A DNA stretch of 8,388 nucleotides from Sedimenticola sp. (GTDB lineage Bacteria > Pseudomonadota > Gammaproteobacteria > Chromatiales > Chromatiaceae): NCBI GenBank assembly GCA_030590525.1, contig JAUUYI010000075.1, positions 1 to 8,388 of the forward strand, in the 5' to 3' direction. The position numbers and the translations under genes were made by a program. Within the stretch, counting starts at the first letter, position 1; every line of letters starts with the position of its first letter. The notes below the pieces were generated by a model, which worked only from the letters and a program-made list of their open reading frames with translations, ran no database searches and was not told the origin of the DNA. Below are positions 6,851 through 8,388 of this stretch, one piece after another.

Positions 6851-8194
6851 ATGGAAAGGAAGTACTTTGGGACGGATGGGATCAGGGGCCGGGTGGGTGA
6901 GGGTAACATCACGCCGGAATTCGTGCTGCGGCTCGGCTGGGCAGTAGGCAAGGTACTGGGAAAGGGCCAGGGTGGCAAGGTCCTGATCGGTAAGGATACC
7001 CGGATCTCCGGCTATATGTTCGAATCTGCACTGGAGGCGGGGTTGGTGGCCGCGGGGGTCGATATCCATCTGCTGGGCCCGATGCCGACTCCCGGGATTG
7101 CCTATCTGACCCGTACCCTTCGGGCGCAGGCAGGGATCGTCATCAGCGCCTCGCACAACCCTCACTATGACAATGGCATCAAGTTCTTTTCAGCCGATGG
7201 AACTAAACTGCCGGACGAAGTGGAACTGGCGATCGAGGCGGCGCTGGAGGAACCTCTCACGACCGTCGATTCGGAACAGTTGGGCAGGGCCTACCGGGCC
7301 GAGGACGCCGCCGGACGCTACATCGAATTCTGCAAGAGCACTGTCCCCTGGGTGATGGATTTCAGCGGCATCAAACTGGTAGTGGACTGTGCCAATGGTG
7401 CGACTTATCACGTCGCGCCTCATGTCTTCGAGGAGCTGGGCGCGGAAGTGATCGCCATCGGAAACGACCCCGATGGGATCAACATCAATGACGGTGTCGG
7501 TTCCACCCATATCGACAGTGTGCGTCGGGCAGTTCTGTCCCATGGCGCGGACCTGGGGATCTCCCTGGACGGGGATGGGGACCGGGTGATGATGGTGGAC
7601 AGTGACGGGACGCTGCTGGACGGGGACGATATTCTCTACATCATTGCCCGTTCCCGTCAGGGGCAGGGTGGGTTGACTGGATCGGTGGTCGGGACAGTGA
7701 TGAGCAATCTGGGGCTGGAACACGCCCTTGGTGATCTGGGCATCGGGTTCGAGCGTACCAATGTGGGTGACCGCTACATTATGGAACAGTTGCGGGCAAA
7801 TGGCTGGGTGCTTGGCGGCGAGCCATCGGGACACATTATCTGCCTCGATCGAACCACCACCGGGGATGGTATCGTCTCGGCACTGCAGGTAATGGCAGAA
7901 CTTCTAACCAGCGAACAGGATCTCAAGTCTCTGCGGAAGGGGGTGGAAAAGTATCCCCAGATACTGCAGAACATCGACCTGGGTGGGAACAGTCCATCCG
8001 AGATCATGGCATCCAACGTATTGAGTGCGGCGGTGCGGGAGGTGGAGGCAGAACTGGGGGATAGCGGCCGCGTACTGCTGCGCCCCTCCGGGACGGAACC
8101 GCTGATTCGGGTGATGATCGAAGGCAGACACAGCACACAGGTGGAGACCCTGACCCGTCAACTGGCGCATGTGGTGGAGTCTCTGGTGGCCTGA
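6851..8194 (+). CDS. glmM: Phosphoglucosamine mutase GlmM
   Basis: GlmM interconverts glucosamine-6-phosphate and glucosamine-1-phosphate in the cytoplasm, the step before GlmU makes UDP-GlcNAc for peptidoglycan and LPS. The 447-residue product matches the 445-residue E. coli enzyme from [16 protein letters not shown] to the end. The phosphorylated active-site serine is S101 in ISASHNP (98-104). The Mg-binding loop is DGDGDR (240-245), the sugar-recognition loop is GEPSGH (near 323-328), and the C-terminal phosphate-binding loop is RPSGTEP (411-417). A purine-rich Shine-Dalgarno (around 6838-6843) supports the ATG at 6851. It is the last intact gene of the cluster. In many gammaproteobacteria tpiA and secG follow, but here a foldback repeat begins 34 bases after the stop codon. 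Confidence 0.98.
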   Translation: MERKYFGTDGIRGRVGEGNITPEFVLRLGWAVGKVLGKGQGGKVLIGKDTRISGYMFESALEAGLVAAGVDIHLLGPMPTPGIAYLTRTLRAQAGIVISASHNPHYDNGIKFFSADGTKLPDEVELAIEAALEEPLTTVDSEQLGRAYRAEDAAGRYIEFCKSTVPWVMDFSGIKLVVDCANGATYHVAPHVFEELGAEVIAIGNDPDGININDGVGSTHIDSVRRAVLSHGADLGISLDGDGDRVMMVDSDGTLLDGDDILYIIARSRQGQGGLTGSVVGTVMSNLGLEHALGDLGIGFERTNVGDRYIMEQLRANGWVLGGEPSGHIICLDRTTTGDGIVSALQVMAELLTSEQDLKSLRKGVEKYPQILQNIDLGGNSPSEIMASNVLSAAVREVEAELGDSGRVLLRPSGTEPLIRVMIEGRHSTQVETLTRQLAHVVESLVA

Positions 8195-8228
8195 TGCCGA
8201 TAACCTGCCAGCAGGGGCAATTGCCTAG
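8195..8228 (+). other. Short glmM 3' flank with dyads
   Basis: The 34 bases contain a weak CCTGC/GCAGG inverted repeat and the perfect palindrome GGCAATTGCC at 8216-8225. No T-run follows, so there is no clear intrinsic terminator. The four bases just before the foldback element are CTAG. They could be a target-site duplication, but the right flank lies outside the window. Confidence 0.35.
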
Positions 8229-8388
8229 GAGCCTGTCCGAGAATAGAGAGCCTACTGCGGAAAAAGCCATTTTGGCCCATTTTTCCGCTCATTTTCGTTA
8301 AATATGAGTAACTATTCGCCTCAAATGACCAAAAAAATGGACTCAAAATGGCTTCCCCTCGCTACGGCTTCTATTCTCGGACAGGCTC
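8229..8388. mobile_element. 160-base foldback element with 19-base terminal inverted repeats (MITE-like)
   Basis: Positions 8229-8247 (GAGCCTGTCCGAGAATAGA) and 8370-8388 are perfect inverted copies. Further in, 8264-8273 pairs perfectly with 8345-8354 (AAGCCATTTT), 8277-8284 with 8333-8340 (CCATTTTT) and 8289-8294 with 8323-8328, leaving a central loop. No transposase-length frame lies between the arms. Perfect ends, small size and lack of coding capacity fit a non-autonomous miniature inverted-repeat transposable element mobilised by a transposase elsewhere; I cannot name the parent IS family. The window ends exactly at the right terminus, so the right flank and any target duplication cannot be seen. 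A long palindromic 3'-UTR hairpin is the alternative. Confidence 0.8.

Noticed and set aside
8158..8346. 62-residue minus-strand frame across the glmM end and the foldback element
   Set aside because: It spans two unrelated sequences and has no domain. It is a chance frame through the palindrome.

Overview
The window looks like a chromosomal fragment of a free-living or symbiotic gammaproteobacterium. The best evidence is the gene order rlmE-ftsH-folP-glmM on the plus strand, which is the classic gammaproteobacterial order, and the close similarity of all four products to their Escherichia coli counterparts. The moderately GC-rich codon use and the kind of neighbouring genes (a SPOR protein and a LysM fragment) would suit a Chromatiales-like sulfur bacterium, but that finer placement is a guess.

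Layout. Positions 2-83 form a long imperfect hairpin. Positions 121-2571 (minus strand) hold a large coiled-coil gene: about 510 predicted cytoplasmic residues, one membrane segment, a periplasmic coiled coil and a C-terminal SPOR domain. Positions 2572-2884 have no gene, look more AT-rich than the surrounding genes and carry several small dyads. Positions 2885-3067 (minus strand) hold the 5' end of a secreted LysM gene that is cut off inside its LysM domain. A sigma70-like promoter lies at about 3158-3185, followed by rlmE (3280-3900), a 150-base spacer, ftsH (4051-5985), folP (about 5963-6823, overlapping ftsH) and glmM (6851-8194). The last 160 bases (8229-8388) are a non-coding foldback element with perfect 19-base terminal inverted repeats, resembling a MITE. 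It sits where tpiA/secG would often follow glmM.

The plus-strand genes form a housekeeping operon: 23S rRNA 2'-O-methylation (RlmE), membrane protein quality control (FtsH), folate synthesis (FolP) and entry into UDP-GlcNAc synthesis for peptidoglycan and LPS (GlmM). The minus-strand SPOR protein is probably a cell-envelope or division-site factor.

The points most worth a second look are: the architecture of the coiled-coil/SPOR protein; an FtsH pore loop in which the near-universal Phe is Val; the decapitated LysM gene; and the repeat structures at both ends of the window, which suggest that the assembled fragment stops in interspersed repeats. No CRISPR array, tRNA, rRNA or obvious defence system is present.
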